NCBI RefSeq assembly: GCF_024189315.1
Contig: NZ_JAIZEO010000001.1
Coordinates: forward strand, 248,001 to 312,000
Direction: 5' to 3'
DNA: 64,000 nucleotides
Origin: Halobacillus sp. A5
GTDB lineage: Bacteria; Bacillota; Bacilli; Bacillales; Halobacillaceae
Position numbers and translations under genes: made by a program. Below are positions 20,809 through 30,029 of the stretch, in pieces. Position 1 is the stretch's first letter; every line of letters starts with the position of its first letter. The notes beneath the pieces are model-generated. The model did no database searches, was not told the origin of the DNA, and saw only the letters and a list, made by a program, of their open reading frames with translations.

Positions 20809-23445
20809 ATGAAATCATTAACTTCAGCAGATGTAAGACAGATGTTTTTAGATTTTTTCAAAGAGAAAGGACATGGTGTGGAGCCGAGTGCGTCACTAGT
20901 GCCCCATGAGGACCCTTCTTTATTATGGATTAACAGCGGAGTTGCTACATTAAAAAAATATTTTGATGGACGGGTTATTCCTGAAAACCCCAGAATCGTA
21001 AACGCCCAAAAATCAATTCGTACTAACGACATTGAGAATGTTGGTTTTACTGCCAGGCACCATACATTTTTTGAGATGCTTGGAAATTTTTCAATCGGTG
21101 ATTATTTTAAAGAAGAAGCGATTGAATGGGGATGGGAGTTTCTGACGAATCCTAAGTGGATTGGGTTTGAGGAAGAAAAACTATCCGTTACCGTTCATCC
21201 TGAGGATGATGAGGCCTTCTCCATTTGGAAAGACAAAATTGGTGTGCCTGAAGAGCGAATTATTCGTCTTGAAGAGAACTTCTGGGACATTGGTGAAGGA
21301 CCAAGCGGGCCAAATACAGAAATCTTCTATGATCGTGGAGAAAAGTATGGAAATGACCCGCAGGATCCTGAGCTCTATCCAGGGGGAGAGAATGAACGTT
21401 ATTTAGAGATATGGAACTTAGTCTTCTCTCAATTCAACCATAATCCCGATGATACCTATACCCCGCTTCCAAAGAAAAACATTGATACAGGTTTGGGGCT
21501 TGAGCGAATGGTGTGTGTGATTCAGGATACACCGACAAACTTTGAAACCGACTTGTTTCTGCCTATTATTAAAGCCACAGAATCGATCTCAGGAAGAACG
21601 TATGAGGAAAGTATGGAACAGGATTCAGCTTTTAAAGTCATTGCCGACCATATGCGAACAGTAAGTTTCGCCGTCAGTGACGGTGCACTGCCATCCAATG
21701 AAGGAAGAGGATATGTATTAAGACGACTTCTCCGGCGCGCAGTCCGCTTTGCTAAACAACTGGGAATAGATGAGCCTTTTATGTATAAGCTTGTCCCGGA
21801 AGTAGCAGAAATTATGGAGGATTTTTACCCTGAAATTGGCAGGAAGCAAGAATTTATTCAAAACGTCATAAAAACTGAAGAGGAACGCTTCCATGAAACT
21901 TTAAACGAAGGTCTTGCGATTTTATCTAATATTATGAAGCAGGAAACAGAAAAGGGAAGCAATGTTTTCCCTGGTAAAGAAGTTTTCCGTTTATATGATA
22001 CGTTTGGTTTTCCAAAAGAATTAACAGATGAATATGTATCAGAAGCCGGTTTTACGATTGATGAAGAAGGCTTTCAGGAAGAGATGTCCAAACAGCGTGA
22101 ACGGGCAAGAAGTGCACGTCAGAAATCAGATAGTATGCAAATCCAATCCGGTGTTTTGGGTGATGTTCACGTAGATAGCAAATTCATCGGGTATGATCGT
22201 TTAGCTGCTGACAGCTGTGTGGCAGAGTTAATTAATGACAATGAATTTAGTGATTCTGCTGCTCCTGGTGAGACAGTATATTTCTTCCTTGATCAGACAC
22301 CGTTCTATGCTGAGAGTGGCGGACAAATTTCCGATAAAGGAATCGTCGAGAACGAAAGTGTAACTTTAGAGGTTACCAATGTGCAGACCGCACCTAACGG
22401 GCAGAATATGCACGAAGCTGTCGTAAAAGAAGGAACTATACACAAGGGGGACAAAGTTCATGCCGCTGTAAACAGGGAAACGCGCTCTTATATAGTAAAA
22501 AACCATACAGCCACCCACCTGCTTCATCAAGCCCTGAAAGATGTTCTTGGAGATCATGTGAATCAGGCAGGATCACTTGTAGCACCTGATCGTTTGCGAT
22601 TTGACTTTTCTCACTTTAGCTCACTGACTGATGAAGATATAAATAAAATTGAAAGAATAGTAAATGAAAAAATTTGGTCGTCCATTCCTGTAGGCATTGA
22701 ATATAACAGTCTGGATGAAGCTAAAGAAAAAGGAGCCATGGCACTCTTTGGAGAAAAATATGGATCTCAGGTCCGTGTCGTGCAAATTGGGGACTACAGC
22801 CTGGAACTCTGTGGAGGCTGTCACGTTTCAAACACAGCTGAAATTGGCATGTTTAAACTAGTTAGTGAAGCGGGAATTGGGGCAGGAACAAGAAGAATTG
22901 AAGCTGTTACCGGCAAAGGAGCCTATGAATATACAAGTCAGAAGGAAGCGGTTCTTAAAGAAACTGGCGTGTTGTTGAAAACACGGCCGGAACAAGTGCC
23001 TGAGAGAGTGCAGGCTCTTTACAAAGATATGAAAGACCTTCAGCGTGAAAACGATTCTCTTTCCGCTAAGCTTTCGAACATGGAAGCTTCCTCCATTTTA
23101 AACGAAATTGAAGAAGTGGATGGAGTAAATGTGCTGGCCAAACAAGTAGAAGTTAAAGATATGAATGCTTTAAGGTCAATGATGGATGACTTAAAGCAGC
23201 AGCTGGATTCGGGAATACTTTTACTGGCTGCGGCTAATGGCGGAAAAGTTCAGCTCATTGCGGGAGTTACTAATGATTTAATCGATAAAGGCTATCACGC
23301 CGGTCACTTAATTAAAGAAGCTGCTTCAATATGTGGAGGAGGTGGTGGAGGCCGCCCTGATATGGCTCAAGCCGGTGGTAAGGATTCATCTAAGATCACT
23401 GATGCTCTTAATTACGCTAAAGAATACGTTAAGCAGAATGACTAG
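20809..23445 (+). CDS. alaS: Alanyl-tRNA synthetase
   Basis: 878 residues. N-terminal class II aminoacylation domain ([13 protein letters not shown], with motif 2 around residues 57-78), editing domain with the metal motifs [11 protein letters not shown] near 564 and CGGCHVSN near 668, and a C-terminal DHHA1/C-Ala domain with [15 protein letters not shown]. The ATG at 20809 follows TAGGAGG; an upstream in-frame start at 20746 lies inside the T-box terminator and is rejected. Confidence 0.97.
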   Translation: MKSLTSADVRQMFLDFFKEKGHGVEPSASLVPHEDPSLLWINSGVATLKKYFDGRVIPENPRIVNAQKSIRTNDIENVGFTARHHTFFEMLGNFSIGDYFKEEAIEWGWEFLTNPKWIGFEEEKLSVTVHPEDDEAFSIWKDKIGVPEERIIRLEENFWDIGEGPSGPNTEIFYDRGEKYGNDPQDPELYPGGENERYLEIWNLVFSQFNHNPDDTYTPLPKKNIDTGLGLERMVCVIQDTPTNFETDLFLPIIKATESISGRTYEESMEQDSAFKVIADHMRTVSFAVSDGALPSNEGRGYVLRRLLRRAVRFAKQLGIDEPFMYKLVPEVAEIMEDFYPEIGRKQEFIQNVIKTEEERFHETLNEGLAILSNIMKQETEKGSNVFPGKEVFRLYDTFGFPKELTDEYVSEAGFTIDEEGFQEEMSKQRERARSARQKSDSMQIQSGVLGDVHVDSKFIGYDRLAADSCVAELINDNEFSDSAAPGETVYFFLDQTPFYAESGGQISDKGIVENESVTLEVTNVQTAPNGQNMHEAVVKEGTIHKGDKVHAAVNRETRSYIVKNHTATHLLHQALKDVLGDHVNQAGSLVAPDRLRFDFSHFSSLTDEDINKIERIVNEKIWSSIPVGIEYNSLDEAKEKGAMALFGEKYGSQVRVVQIGDYSLELCGGCHVSNTAEIGMFKLVSEAGIGAGTRRIEAVTGKGAYEYTSQKEAVLKETGVLLKTRPEQVPERVQALYKDMKDLQRENDSLSAKLSNMEASSILNEIEEVDGVNVLAKQVEVKDMNALRSMMDDLKQQLDSGILLLAAANGGKVQLIAGVTNDLIDKGYHAGHLIKEAASICGGGGGGRPDMAQAGGKDSSKITDALNYAKEYVKQND

Positions 23446-23447
23446 TT

Positions 23448-23477
23448 TTTACAAACTGTTCAAATTAAGTATATAAT
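23448..23477 (+). promoter_or_regulatory. Sigma-A promoter before ireB
   Basis: TTTACA at 23448-23453 and TATAAT at 23472-23477 with an 18-bp spacer, immediately after the alaS stop. It would drive ireB-ruvX-yrzB. Confidence 0.75.
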
Positions 23478-23511
23478 AGAACAAAGACTAATCCGGGCGA
23501 GGTGACAAAAG

Positions 23512-23781
23512 ATGAGTTCAATGGACAAAACCATGCGTTTTAATTTTTCAGAGGAACCTTTTGACGAAGATGTAAGATCACTGCTGCTTTCTGTGCATAA
23601 TTCCCTGCAGGAGAAAGGCTACAATCCAATTAATCAGATTGTTGGGTATCTGCTGTCAGGGGATCCGGCTTATATTCCGCGGCATAACGATGCACGTAAC
23701 TTAATCCGTAAGATGGAGAGAGACGAGCTGATTGAAGAGCTAGTTAAATTTTATCTGGAAAATAATAAAGAGGACATTTAA
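23512..23781 (+). CDS. yrzL: IreB family regulatory phosphoprotein (YrzL)
   Basis: 89-residue UPF0297 protein ([13 protein letters not shown] at the start; [20 protein letters not shown] in the middle). In Enterococcus faecalis IreB is phosphorylated by the kinase IreK and restrains cephalosporin resistance; the role in Bacillaceae is not settled. Its TAA overlaps the ruvX ATG by one base, and the ireB-ruvX-yrzB order is widely conserved in Bacillota. Confidence 0.92.
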   Translation: MSSMDKTMRFNFSEEPFDEDVRSLLLSVHNSLQEKGYNPINQIVGYLLSGDPAYIPRHNDARNLIRKMERDELIEELVKFYLENNKEDI

Positions 23782-24197
23782 TGAAGAAACTAGGACTGGA
23801 CGTGGGGGAAAAAACGATAGGCCTTGCTGTCTCAGATGCATTAGGGTGGACAGCGCAAGGGCTGACTACCCTGAAATGGGATGAGAACAACTATACGACA
23901 GCGAGAGAGCCTCTGCGCCAAATTATTAATGAGAATGAAGTCAGCGAAGCGGTAGTAGGGCTTCCAAGAAACATGAACGGAACGATAGGCCCAAGAGGAG
24001 AGGCAAGCCAAAGGTTTGGAAAGTGGCTTGAGAAGGAATTTAAAGTAAATGTGCAATACTGGGACGAACGTCTCACTACCATGGCTGCTGAGCGTGTTCT
24101 ACTGGACGCTGATGTGAGCAGGGATAAGCGAAAGAAAGTCATTGATAAGATGGCTGCGGTGATTATCCTGCAAAGCTATTTGGATGCAAAACAATAA
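23781..24197 (+). CDS. ruvX: Holliday-junction-resolvase-like RNase H-fold nuclease RuvX/YqgF
   Basis: 138 residues with GLDVGEKTIGLAVSDALG at the N-terminus (first catalytic Asp), VGLPRNMNG in the middle and YWDERLTTMAAERVL near 94-108 (further acidic residues). The family acts in pre-16S rRNA 5'-end maturation in E. coli and resembles RuvC resolvases. It is coupled to ireB by a 1-bp overlap. Confidence 0.93.
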   Translation: MKKLGLDVGEKTIGLAVSDALGWTAQGLTTLKWDENNYTTAREPLRQIINENEVSEAVVGLPRNMNGTIGPRGEASQRFGKWLEKEFKVNVQYWDERLTTMAAERVLLDADVSRDKRKKVIDKMAAVIILQSYLDAKQ

Positions 24198-24209
24198 GGA
24201 GGCAGTACA

Positions 24210-24494
24210 ATGGCATTAGAAAAAGAAGAACGAATTATCATTCCCGACGAAAATGGGGAAGAGCATTTATTTGAGGTGTTATTTACGTTTGATGTGGAAC
24301 AAACAGAACAGTCATATATAGCTGTAGTTCCAGCCGAACAAAAAGAAGGCGATGAAGTCGAAGTCTTTGCCTTTAGATATGAAGAAAAAGGGAATGAAGA
24401 GGATGACCTTGCTCTTTATCAAATTGAGTCTGATGAAGAGTGGGAAATGGTTGAGGAAATGCTAAACACTTTGACCGAAGAAGATTTAACTTAA
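24210..24494 (+). CDS. yrzB: DUF1292 protein YrzB
   Basis: Small, strongly acidic 94-residue protein of the UPF0473/DUF1292 family, third gene of the conserved ireB-ruvX-yrzB cluster (12 bp after ruvX, with a good AAGGAGG). The family function is unknown. A strong terminator follows directly. Confidence 0.9.
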   Translation: MALEKEERIIIPDENGEEHLFEVLFTFDVEQTEQSYIAVVPAEQKEGDEVEVFAFRYEEKGNEEDDLALYQIESDEEWEMVEEMLNTLTEEDLT

Positions 24495-24495
24495 T

Positions 24496-24535
24496 AAATA
24501 AGGCTGTCGAGTTTCTCGACAGCCTTATTTATGGA
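24496..24535 (+). terminator. Strong terminator after yrzB
   Basis: A perfect 16-bp stem, AAATAAGGCTGTCGAG with CTCGACAGCCTTATTT, has a 3-base loop. The T-stretch is partly inside the 3' arm. Confidence 0.85.
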
Positions 24536-24840
24536 TATTTTCTTCTAGTGATTTGACTTTGCCCTTCATTTTTCAACATTCTGAACTCCCCGGTTGTACT
24601 CCTCTCTGCTGTTGAACAGGAAATCTTCTCTCAGCACTGCTGCGTCTGAATAAGCTCATAATAAAACCTATATATCCGCACCCCTTACCTTTATTTGGAA
24701 TAAACGATACATTCCCGCCTGATTTCGTCCTTGAAGACTATAATTACATCAAATATTAAACGGATGTCATATGAGGGAATATTTACATTGATATAAGGGG
24801 AATCTGTCTAAATTCGTAGAAAAAAGCTAATAATTTATAG
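24536..24840. other. Non-coding stretch between yrzB and mltG
   Basis: About 300 bp without a plausible gene on either strand. A segment near 24610-24655 (CTGTT.AACAGGAAATCTTC ... TGCTGCGTCTGA) faintly resembles the GC-rich half of the repeats at 5094 and 47882 and may be a decayed copy. A TATAAT at 24841-24846 just after it is a likely -10 for mltG, without a clear -35. Confidence 0.4.
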
Positions 24841-24871
24841 TATAATGAACCGGGTGGAAGGAGGAGCATGG

Positions 24872-26023
24872 TTGTCAGATTTTAAGAAAAGCTACAAAGA
24901 ACGATTGCATAACCGAAGTGAAGAAGCAACTACAGTCCGTAAAATTGTCGCTATCGTATTAGCGGTTCTAGCCGTTGTACTTATCATCGTACTAATTTCA
25001 GGTTATTTATATATAAAGTCGTCATTACAGCCTGTAGATCAAGACGATGAATCACAAATTAATGTAGAAGTTCCAATTGGTTCATCTACCTCACAAATAG
25101 CGAGCATTCTTAAAGAAAACGACGTAATAAAGAACGAAATTATCTTTAGGTTCTACACGAAATTTAAAAATGAAACAGGATTTCAGGCTGGTAACTACAG
25201 CTTCACAGCCTCAATGACTCTAGATGAAATCATTGAATCTTTAAAAACAGGCAAAATTGTAAAAGAGCCTGCTGTGAGAGTAACCATTCCAGAAGGACGA
25301 AATTTAGAACAAATTGCTGAAGTCTATGCTGAAAAATTTGATTTCTCAGAAGAAGAATTTATGGAAACAGCTAACGATGAAGAATATGTTAATGAATTAA
25401 TTGAAGACTATCCCTCTTTACTAAGTGACGAAGTGCTTGATGAAGATATTCGTTATCCTCTCGAAGGGTATCTTTACGCTACGACTTATGATTATTTTGT
25501 AGAGGATCCTTCAGTAGAACAAATTATTGAAGAGATGGTTTCAAGAACCGACGCTGCAGTTAATGAACGAAGTGAAGAACTCGAAGAAATGGATATGTCT
25601 GTTCATGAAGTAATAACAATGGCTTCTCTTATCGAGAATGAAGCACCAAATGAGGAAAGCCGAAAAGAAATTGCTGGTGTTTTCTACAACCGTTTAGATG
25701 AAAATATGAGACTGCAAACAGACCCAACTGTTCTCTATGCACTTGGGGAGCATAAGGACCGTGTATTATATGAAGATTTAGAAGTAGACTCTCCTTATAA
25801 TACGTATCAAGAAGAAGGTCTTCCTGTTGGTCCGATCTCAAGTTTCAATGCTAATTCATTGGAAGCTACTATAAATCCGACTGAATCTGATTATCTTTAT
25901 TTCCTAGCCAACAGCGATGGTGAAATTTTCTACGCTGAAACGTTAGAGGAACATAATGAGTTAAGAGAAGAACACATTAATACTGGGGATGAAGAGCAGC
26001 TGCCGGAAGATGAACCGGAATAA
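24872..26023 (+). CDS. mltG: Endolytic murein transglycosylase MltG
   Basis: Membrane-anchored enzyme that cleaves nascent glycan strands. The protein has an N-terminal cytoplasmic stretch, one membrane segment near residues 25-48, a LysM-like subdomain (VEVPIGSSTSQIASILKEN), and the YceG catalytic domain with the Glu in MASLIENEAPNEESRKEIA. The start is TTG at 24872 after AAGGAGGAG, giving 383 residues; the in-frame ATG at 24845 lies within the TATAAT box. The C-terminus is unusually acidic. Confidence 0.93.
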   Translation: MSDFKKSYKERLHNRSEEATTVRKIVAIVLAVLAVVLIIVLISGYLYIKSSLQPVDQDDESQINVEVPIGSSTSQIASILKENDVIKNEIIFRFYTKFKNETGFQAGNYSFTASMTLDEIIESLKTGKIVKEPAVRVTIPEGRNLEQIAEVYAEKFDFSEEEFMETANDEEYVNELIEDYPSLLSDEVLDEDIRYPLEGYLYATTYDYFVEDPSVEQIIEEMVSRTDAAVNERSEELEEMDMSVHEVITMASLIENEAPNEESRKEIAGVFYNRLDENMRLQTDPTVLYALGEHKDRVLYEDLEVDSPYNTYQEEGLPVGPISSFNANSLEATINPTESDYLYFLANSDGEIFYAETLEEHNELREEHINTGDEEQLPEDEPE

Positions 26024-26027
26024 TTTT

Positions 26028-26066
26028 AAGGAATGCGGGGAACTACTCGCATTCCTTCTTTTTTTT
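26028..26066 (+). terminator. Terminator after mltG
   Basis: AAGGAATGCG pairs with CGCATTCCTT (10 bp, loop of 10), followed by CTTTTTTTT. Confidence 0.88.
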
Positions 26067-26122
26067 ATGTTAAAATAATATGGTTGTAAAGCCATGTTTA
26101 GGTTGAAAGGAGACAGTATTAT

Positions 26123-26752
26123 ATGGATAGTGAAGCTTATTTGCATTCTTTACTGCCCCCTGTTTCTAAAGAAATTAAAGAATTAGAAGATTATGCGAAA
26201 GAAAATAAAGTACCGATTATGGATCCTCTAGGAATGAATTTTCTCATGCAGCTGATTCGAATTCATAAGCCCCGCCGAATTCTTGAAATCGGTACTGCCA
26301 TCGGCTATTCAGCATTAAGAATGCTTGAAGCTCAGCCGTCAACGGAAATAGTAACGCTTGAAAGAGATACAGACAGGTTCAAGGTGGCAGAAAAGAATGT
26401 CCAGTTTTTTGGGAAACAAGAGAAGATTACAATCATTCATGGAGATGCTTTAGAGGTTAAAGAGCAAGTGATGAATTATGGTTATTATGACCTTATATTC
26501 ATTGATGCGGCTAAAGGAAAATACGCAGAGTTTTTTCAATTCTATGCCCCTCTTTTAACCAGTGAAGGAATGATAATTTCAGACAACGTGTTATTTAAGG
26601 GCGCTGTTGCAAACCCGGAAGATTCATCTGGCCGTGTACAAAAAATAGCGGCAAAAGTGAGAAGGTTTAATGAGACACTGACGGGAAACAGTGATTATCA
26701 TACGACTATTGTGCCGGTGGGCGATGGCGTAGCGATTACAGTAAAAGCATAA
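26123..26752 (+). CDS. yrrM: SAM-dependent O-methyltransferase (YrrM-like; candidate TrmR)
   Basis: 209-residue class I methyltransferase of the catechol-O-methyltransferase-like family 3: SAM motif ILEIGTAIGYSALRML near 51-66, metal and SAM residues in YYDLIFIDAAKGKY near 119-132, and SDNVLFKG near 154. The B. subtilis orthologue at this locus, YrrM/TrmR, has been linked to tRNA wobble uridine (mo5U) methylation, which fits the tRNA theme here; substrate assignment is from family knowledge only. Confidence 0.88.
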   Translation: MDSEAYLHSLLPPVSKEIKELEDYAKENKVPIMDPLGMNFLMQLIRIHKPRRILEIGTAIGYSALRMLEAQPSTEIVTLERDTDRFKVAEKNVQFFGKQEKITIIHGDALEVKEQVMNYGYYDLIFIDAAKGKYAEFFQFYAPLLTSEGMIISDNVLFKGAVANPEDSSGRVQKIAAKVRRFNETLTGNSDYHTTIVPVGDGVAITVKA

Positions 26753-26785
26753 ATATAAGTAAGGGTGAAAGGGGAACCATGATTT

Positions 26786-27421
26786 ATGACTGACAAACCT
26801 GTTGTAATAGGAGTGGCCGGAGGTACAGGTTCCGGGAAAACGAGTGTAACGCGTTCAATTATTCAGCGCTTCACTGATAAAACAATATTAATGGTCGAGC
26901 AGGATTACTATTATAAAGATCAAAGCCATCTTCCTTTAGAAGAAAGGTTGAAGACAAACTATGATCACCCTCTGGCTTTCGATAACGATTTATTAATTGA
27001 ACACTTAGAACAATTAATTGATGAAAAGTCTGTGGACAAACCCGTTTATGACTATAAGATTCACACCCGCTCAGAGGAAACAATTGAAGTAGACCCAAAA
27101 GAGGTTATTATATTAGAAGGAATATTAGTACTGGAGGATGAGCGGTTACGTGATTTAATGGATATCAAAGTATTTGTAGATACAGACGCCGACGTAAGAA
27201 TTATCCGCAGAATGATGCGGGATATTAATGAGCGCGGGCGTACCCTTGATTCCGTAATTGATCAATATATTAATGTTGTGCGCCCCATGCATTTGCAATT
27301 TGTTGAACCAACTAAGCGATATGCAGACATTATCATACCTGAAGGCGGACAAAATCACGTGGCCATTGATCTTATGGCTACTAAGATCCAAACAGTATTA
27401 CAACAGAAGGACAAAAAATAA
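26786..27421 (+). CDS. udk: Uridine kinase
   Basis: Phosphorylates uridine and cytidine in pyrimidine salvage. 211 residues, P-loop [13 protein letters not shown] near 9-21, the [11 protein letters not shown] substrate loop near 40-50, and a C-terminal [11 protein letters not shown] segment. It is 33 bp behind yrrM, with AAGGGG upstream of the ATG. The order yrrM-udk-greA is the B. subtilis order with the yrrN/yrrO protease genes missing. Confidence 0.95.
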   Translation: MTDKPVVIGVAGGTGSGKTSVTRSIIQRFTDKTILMVEQDYYYKDQSHLPLEERLKTNYDHPLAFDNDLLIEHLEQLIDEKSVDKPVYDYKIHTRSEETIEVDPKEVIILEGILVLEDERLRDLMDIKVFVDTDADVRIIRRMMRDINERGRTLDSVIDQYINVVRPMHLQFVEPTKRYADIIIPEGGQNHVAIDLMATKIQTVLQQKDKK

Positions 27422-27518
27422 GCAGAGAAAATAGTTGAAAAGTTTTAATAAATCTGGCATAGTTTTGTTTAGAAGTTCTAGATAACCTAACTATCGTATA
27501 CATTATATTAATTCACAT

Positions 27519-27549
27519 TTGTACTGGCTATGTGCAAATTATTGATAAT
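27519..27549 (+). promoter_or_regulatory. Candidate promoter of the greA leader
   Basis: TTGTAC at 27519-27524 and GATAAT at 27544-27549 with a 19-bp spacer (18 bp if TGATAA is used). It would start transcription near 27556, just before the hairpins described next. Confidence 0.5.
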
Positions 27550-27555
27550 AAGTGT

Positions 27556-27625
27556 ACATTCCGGGGAGAACCCCGGATGGTTGACCGTTCAGAAGCTTAA
27601 ATCTTTCTGAACGCGTATTTTTTAA
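27556..27625 (+). promoter_or_regulatory. Structured greA leader: hairpin plus terminator-like hairpin
   Basis: CCGGGG-AGAA-CCCCGG (27561-27576) forms a tight hairpin. It is followed by CGTTCAGAA (27586-27594) and TTCTGAACG (27605-27613), a 9-bp stem, then CGTA and T6 (27618-27623). This lies between the promoter and greA, so it could attenuate greA; it could instead simply end the udk transcript. No known riboswitch class was recognised. Confidence 0.5.
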
Positions 27626-27653
27626 CATTGTCGGATAGAAGGAGCGTGTTGGC

Positions 27654-28136
27654 ATGGCCCAAGAAAAAAGCTTTTACATGACTGAAGAAGGAAAAGTTAA
27701 ATTAGAAGAGGAACTTGAATATTTAAAAAATGAACGTCGTAAAGAAGTCGTCGAACGTATTAAAATCGCACGCGGTTTTGGGGATCTTTCTGAGAACTCT
27801 GAATATGATGCTGCGAAGGATGAGCAGGCCTTTGTAGAATCGCGGATTCAGAGCGTGGAAAATATGCTACGTAATGCAGTTATTATTGAAAGTGATAATG
27901 ATAACCCAGACCGCGTGTCTATGGGGAAATCGGTTACTTTTCAAGAACTGCCTGATGGTGATGAAGAAACCTATACAATTGTAGGTAGTGCAGAAGCTGA
28001 TCCATTTGAAGGTAAAATATCAAATGATTCTCCAATGGCTCAAAGTCTAATTGGTCATGAAGTAGGAGATAAAGTAACGGTTGCTACACCGGGTGGAGAA
28101 ATTAACGTTAAAATCATTACAGTAACGACACAATAA
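27654..28136 (+). CDS. greA: Transcription elongation factor GreA
   Basis: Rescues backtracked RNA polymerase by stimulating transcript cleavage. 160 residues: N-terminal coiled coil with the acidic tip ([16 protein letters not shown] near 42-57) and a C-terminal FKBP-like domain ending with [18 protein letters not shown] precedes the ATG. Flanked by a leader hairpin set upstream and a terminator downstream, so probably monocistronic. Confidence 0.97.
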   Translation: MAQEKSFYMTEEGKVKLEEELEYLKNERRKEVVERIKIARGFGDLSENSEYDAAKDEQAFVESRIQSVENMLRNAVIIESDNDNPDRVSMGKSVTFQELPDGDEETYTIVGSAEADPFEGKISNDSPMAQSLIGHEVGDKVTVATPGGEINVKIITVTTQ

Positions 28137-28167
28137 GGACAGGGGATTAACCCCCTGTCTTTCTCTT
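28136..28167 (+). terminator. Terminator after greA
   Basis: GACAGGGG pairs with CCCCTGTC around a short loop and is followed by a T/C-rich tract. Confidence 0.75.
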
Positions 28168-28247
28168 TGATTTTTTCTTAGAACGGACTAAGGTTGGAAC
28201 TGAGAGTCGAATGAACTATAATGAATTTCATAGAGGAGGTTTCAGCA

Positions 28248-28970
28248 ATGAAAAACGATCAAAAATTATCATCAAGATCGAATCGGTTTGAAAAAAGAAA
28301 TCGAACAAAAAAATTAATGACCATACTGGCTGCAGCAGCAGTTTTACTGGTTATGGTATATATAGGGTTGTTTACTTTTACTGGGGGGACTGGTCCAGAG
28401 TCAGACGAAACCGCGACCGAGTCTGCTAATGAAGAAGAAAACAATAAAAACGAAGAAGAGAATTCCGGGGAAGAAGAAAGTGACAAAGATCTGGAAGTAA
28501 AAGAAAATGAAGACGAAGAAAGCTCAGAAGATGAAGACAACTCAGAAGACGAAGAAAGTGAAGAAGATTCAGAAGATGAAGAAAACTCAAAGGATGAAGA
28601 GGAATCTTCAGAGGAAGAGGATAATGATCGTCAAGTAGAAGAAAGTTCAGACGAAAACGTAGACCGTGTAATTACTGAAGACTGGGAGCCTGTAGCTACA
28701 GAACAGGACACTTCAGGTGACCACACTACTTCATTTAATCAAGGATCGCAAGACTGGGAGGAGATCATTTCTGCTGCCACAATGGCCACTGGGTTAAACT
28801 CGGGCGACATTATTGAATGGCGTGTAGAGAACGCAGGTGATGGTCAAGTTCATGCTGTGATTTCCAATCAATCCCAGGATCCTGTTTACCGGGTGCTGAT
28901 TGAATGGGTGGATGGAGAAGGCTACCGTCCGTTACAGGTGGAAGAATTAAACGGTAATCCGTATGAATGA
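28248..28970 (+). CDS. yrrS: YrrS family membrane-anchored protein (DUF1510)
   Basis: 240 residues with a basic N-terminus, a single membrane segment near residues 27-48, an extremely acidic Glu/Asp/Ser/Asn linker (about 55-135) and a compact C-terminal DUF1510 domain (SQDWEEIISAATMATGL to the end). The C-terminal part should be extracytoplasmic. The start is ATG 28248 after GAGGAGG. In B. subtilis yrrS follows the penicillin-binding protein gene pbpI (yrrR), which is missing here. The function is unknown. Confidence 0.85.
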   Translation: MKNDQKLSSRSNRFEKRNRTKKLMTILAAAAVLLVMVYIGLFTFTGGTGPESDETATESANEEENNKNEEENSGEEESDKDLEVKENEDEESSEDEDNSEDEESEEDSEDEENSKDEEESSEEEDNDRQVEESSDENVDRVITEDWEPVATEQDTSGDHTTSFNQGSQDWEEIISAATMATGLNSGDIIEWRVENAGDGQVHAVISNQSQDPVYRVLIEWVDGEGYRPLQVEELNGNPYE

Positions 28971-29004
28971 TGGGAAGTAAGGTTTCGGAAGGAGAACATG
29001 CAGG

Positions 29005-29697
29005 ATGGCTATTGGAATTATAGGAGCAATGGACGAAGAAATTGAACTATTAAAAAGTAACATGAAAGTAAGAGAGGTTCATCACGTCGCAGATAATATC
29101 TTCATTGAAGGAGAGTTATGTGCTCATTCGGTAGTATTATTAAAATCCGGGATTGGTAAAGTAAATGCTGCCATAGCAGCTACGATCATGCATGAACGCT
29201 TTACTATAGAACGTGTTATTAATACAGGCTCGGCTGGAGGCTTTGCAAAGGAACTGGAAGTAGGAGACCTTGTCATTTCTTCTTTAGTTACACATCACGA
29301 TGTGGACGTTACGGCTTTTAAATATGAGTACGGACAGGTACCCGGCCTGCCGGCCATGTATCCAGCAGACGATGAATTGATAAATCTTGCAATGAAAGCT
29401 GTCAAGTCAACGGATGCGAAGGCTAAAAAAGGTATTATTGCTACGGGAGATTCTTTTATGCAGGAAGAAAGCAGAGTCAGCTTTGTACGAGGCAAATTTC
29501 CGGAAATGATCGCAGCTGAAATGGAAGCAGCAGCCATAGCTCAGGTCTGCTATAAGTATGAAACTCCTTTTGTGGTGATTCGTGCGCTTTCTGATATTGC
29601 TGGAAAGGAATCCTCTGTTTCTTTTGACCAATTCCTGCCTAAAGCGGCTAATAATGCAGCAGCTATGATTCTAACGATACTAAAAGAAATTAAATAG
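29005..29697 (+). CDS. mtnN: 5'-methylthioadenosine/S-adenosylhomocysteine nucleosidase
   Basis: Hydrolyses MTA and SAH, removing SAM by-products and feeding methionine recycling and AI-2 synthesis. 230 residues with IGAMDEEIELL at the N-terminus, TGDSFM near 149, EMEAAAIAQV near 172 and the catalytic Asp in IRALSDIAG near 199. An out-of-frame ATG lies 7 bases upstream at 28998. In B. subtilis mccAB would follow; here yrhC follows instead. Confidence 0.96.
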   Translation: MAIGIIGAMDEEIELLKSNMKVREVHHVADNIFIEGELCAHSVVLLKSGIGKVNAAIAATIMHERFTIERVINTGSAGGFAKELEVGDLVISSLVTHHDVDVTAFKYEYGQVPGLPAMYPADDELINLAMKAVKSTDAKAKKGIIATGDSFMQEESRVSFVRGKFPEMIAAEMEAAAIAQVCYKYETPFVVIRALSDIAGKESSVSFDQFLPKAANNAAAMILTILKEIK

Positions 29698-29763
29698 TAG
29701 AAATTACCATCCTGTTCGTTTCGATAGATATGTTACAATCGTTAGCGTACAGGAGGTGGCTTG

Positions 29764-29991
29764 ATGGATTCTACTAAACATTTAGAGAACAAGTTAAGAG
29801 ACTATCGACGCTTCACAATGACTTTACTCATCCTAAGCAGTTATTTATATATAGGGGTCATTATCAGCCTTTATGAATATCAAACCAATGCGTATTATTA
29901 TTTATTTGCAGTCATAGCAGTTTTACTTGGAACTTCAGCTATTTTTATAAATAAGATTAAACACTGGCAGCAAAAATTAAGAGAAGAATGA
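29764..29991 (+). CDS. yrhC: YrhC-like small membrane protein
   Basis: 75 residues with two membrane segments (about 19-40 and 47-66). Length, topology and position near mtnN match B. subtilis YrhC, the last gene of its mtnN-mccA-mccB operon; the function is unknown. AGGAGG at 29751-29756 best fits the ATG at 29764; a TTG directly before it is too close. Confidence 0.75.
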   Translation: MDSTKHLENKLRDYRRFTMTLLILSSYLYIGVIISLYEYQTNAYYYLFAVIAVLLGTSAIFINKIKHWQQKLREE

Positions 29992-30026
29992 AATAGCCAC
30001 TGCATATCATTGCAGTGGCTTTGCTG
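29992..30026. terminator. Bidirectional terminator between yrhC and sigK
   Basis: AGCCACTGCA (29995-30004) pairs with TGCAGTGGCT (30011-30020). T or A runs are weak, but the placement between convergent genes supports the call. Confidence 0.65.
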
Positions 30027-30029
30027 TGT

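Noticed and set aside
24845-24871. Upstream ATG start for mltG
   Set aside because: The ATG overlaps the TATAAT box; the TTG at 24872 has an AAGGAGGAG at correct distance.
27556-27625. A known metabolite riboswitch before greA
   Set aside because: The leader is only about 70 bases and shows no consensus of purine, preQ1, SAM, FMN, lysine or glycine classes.
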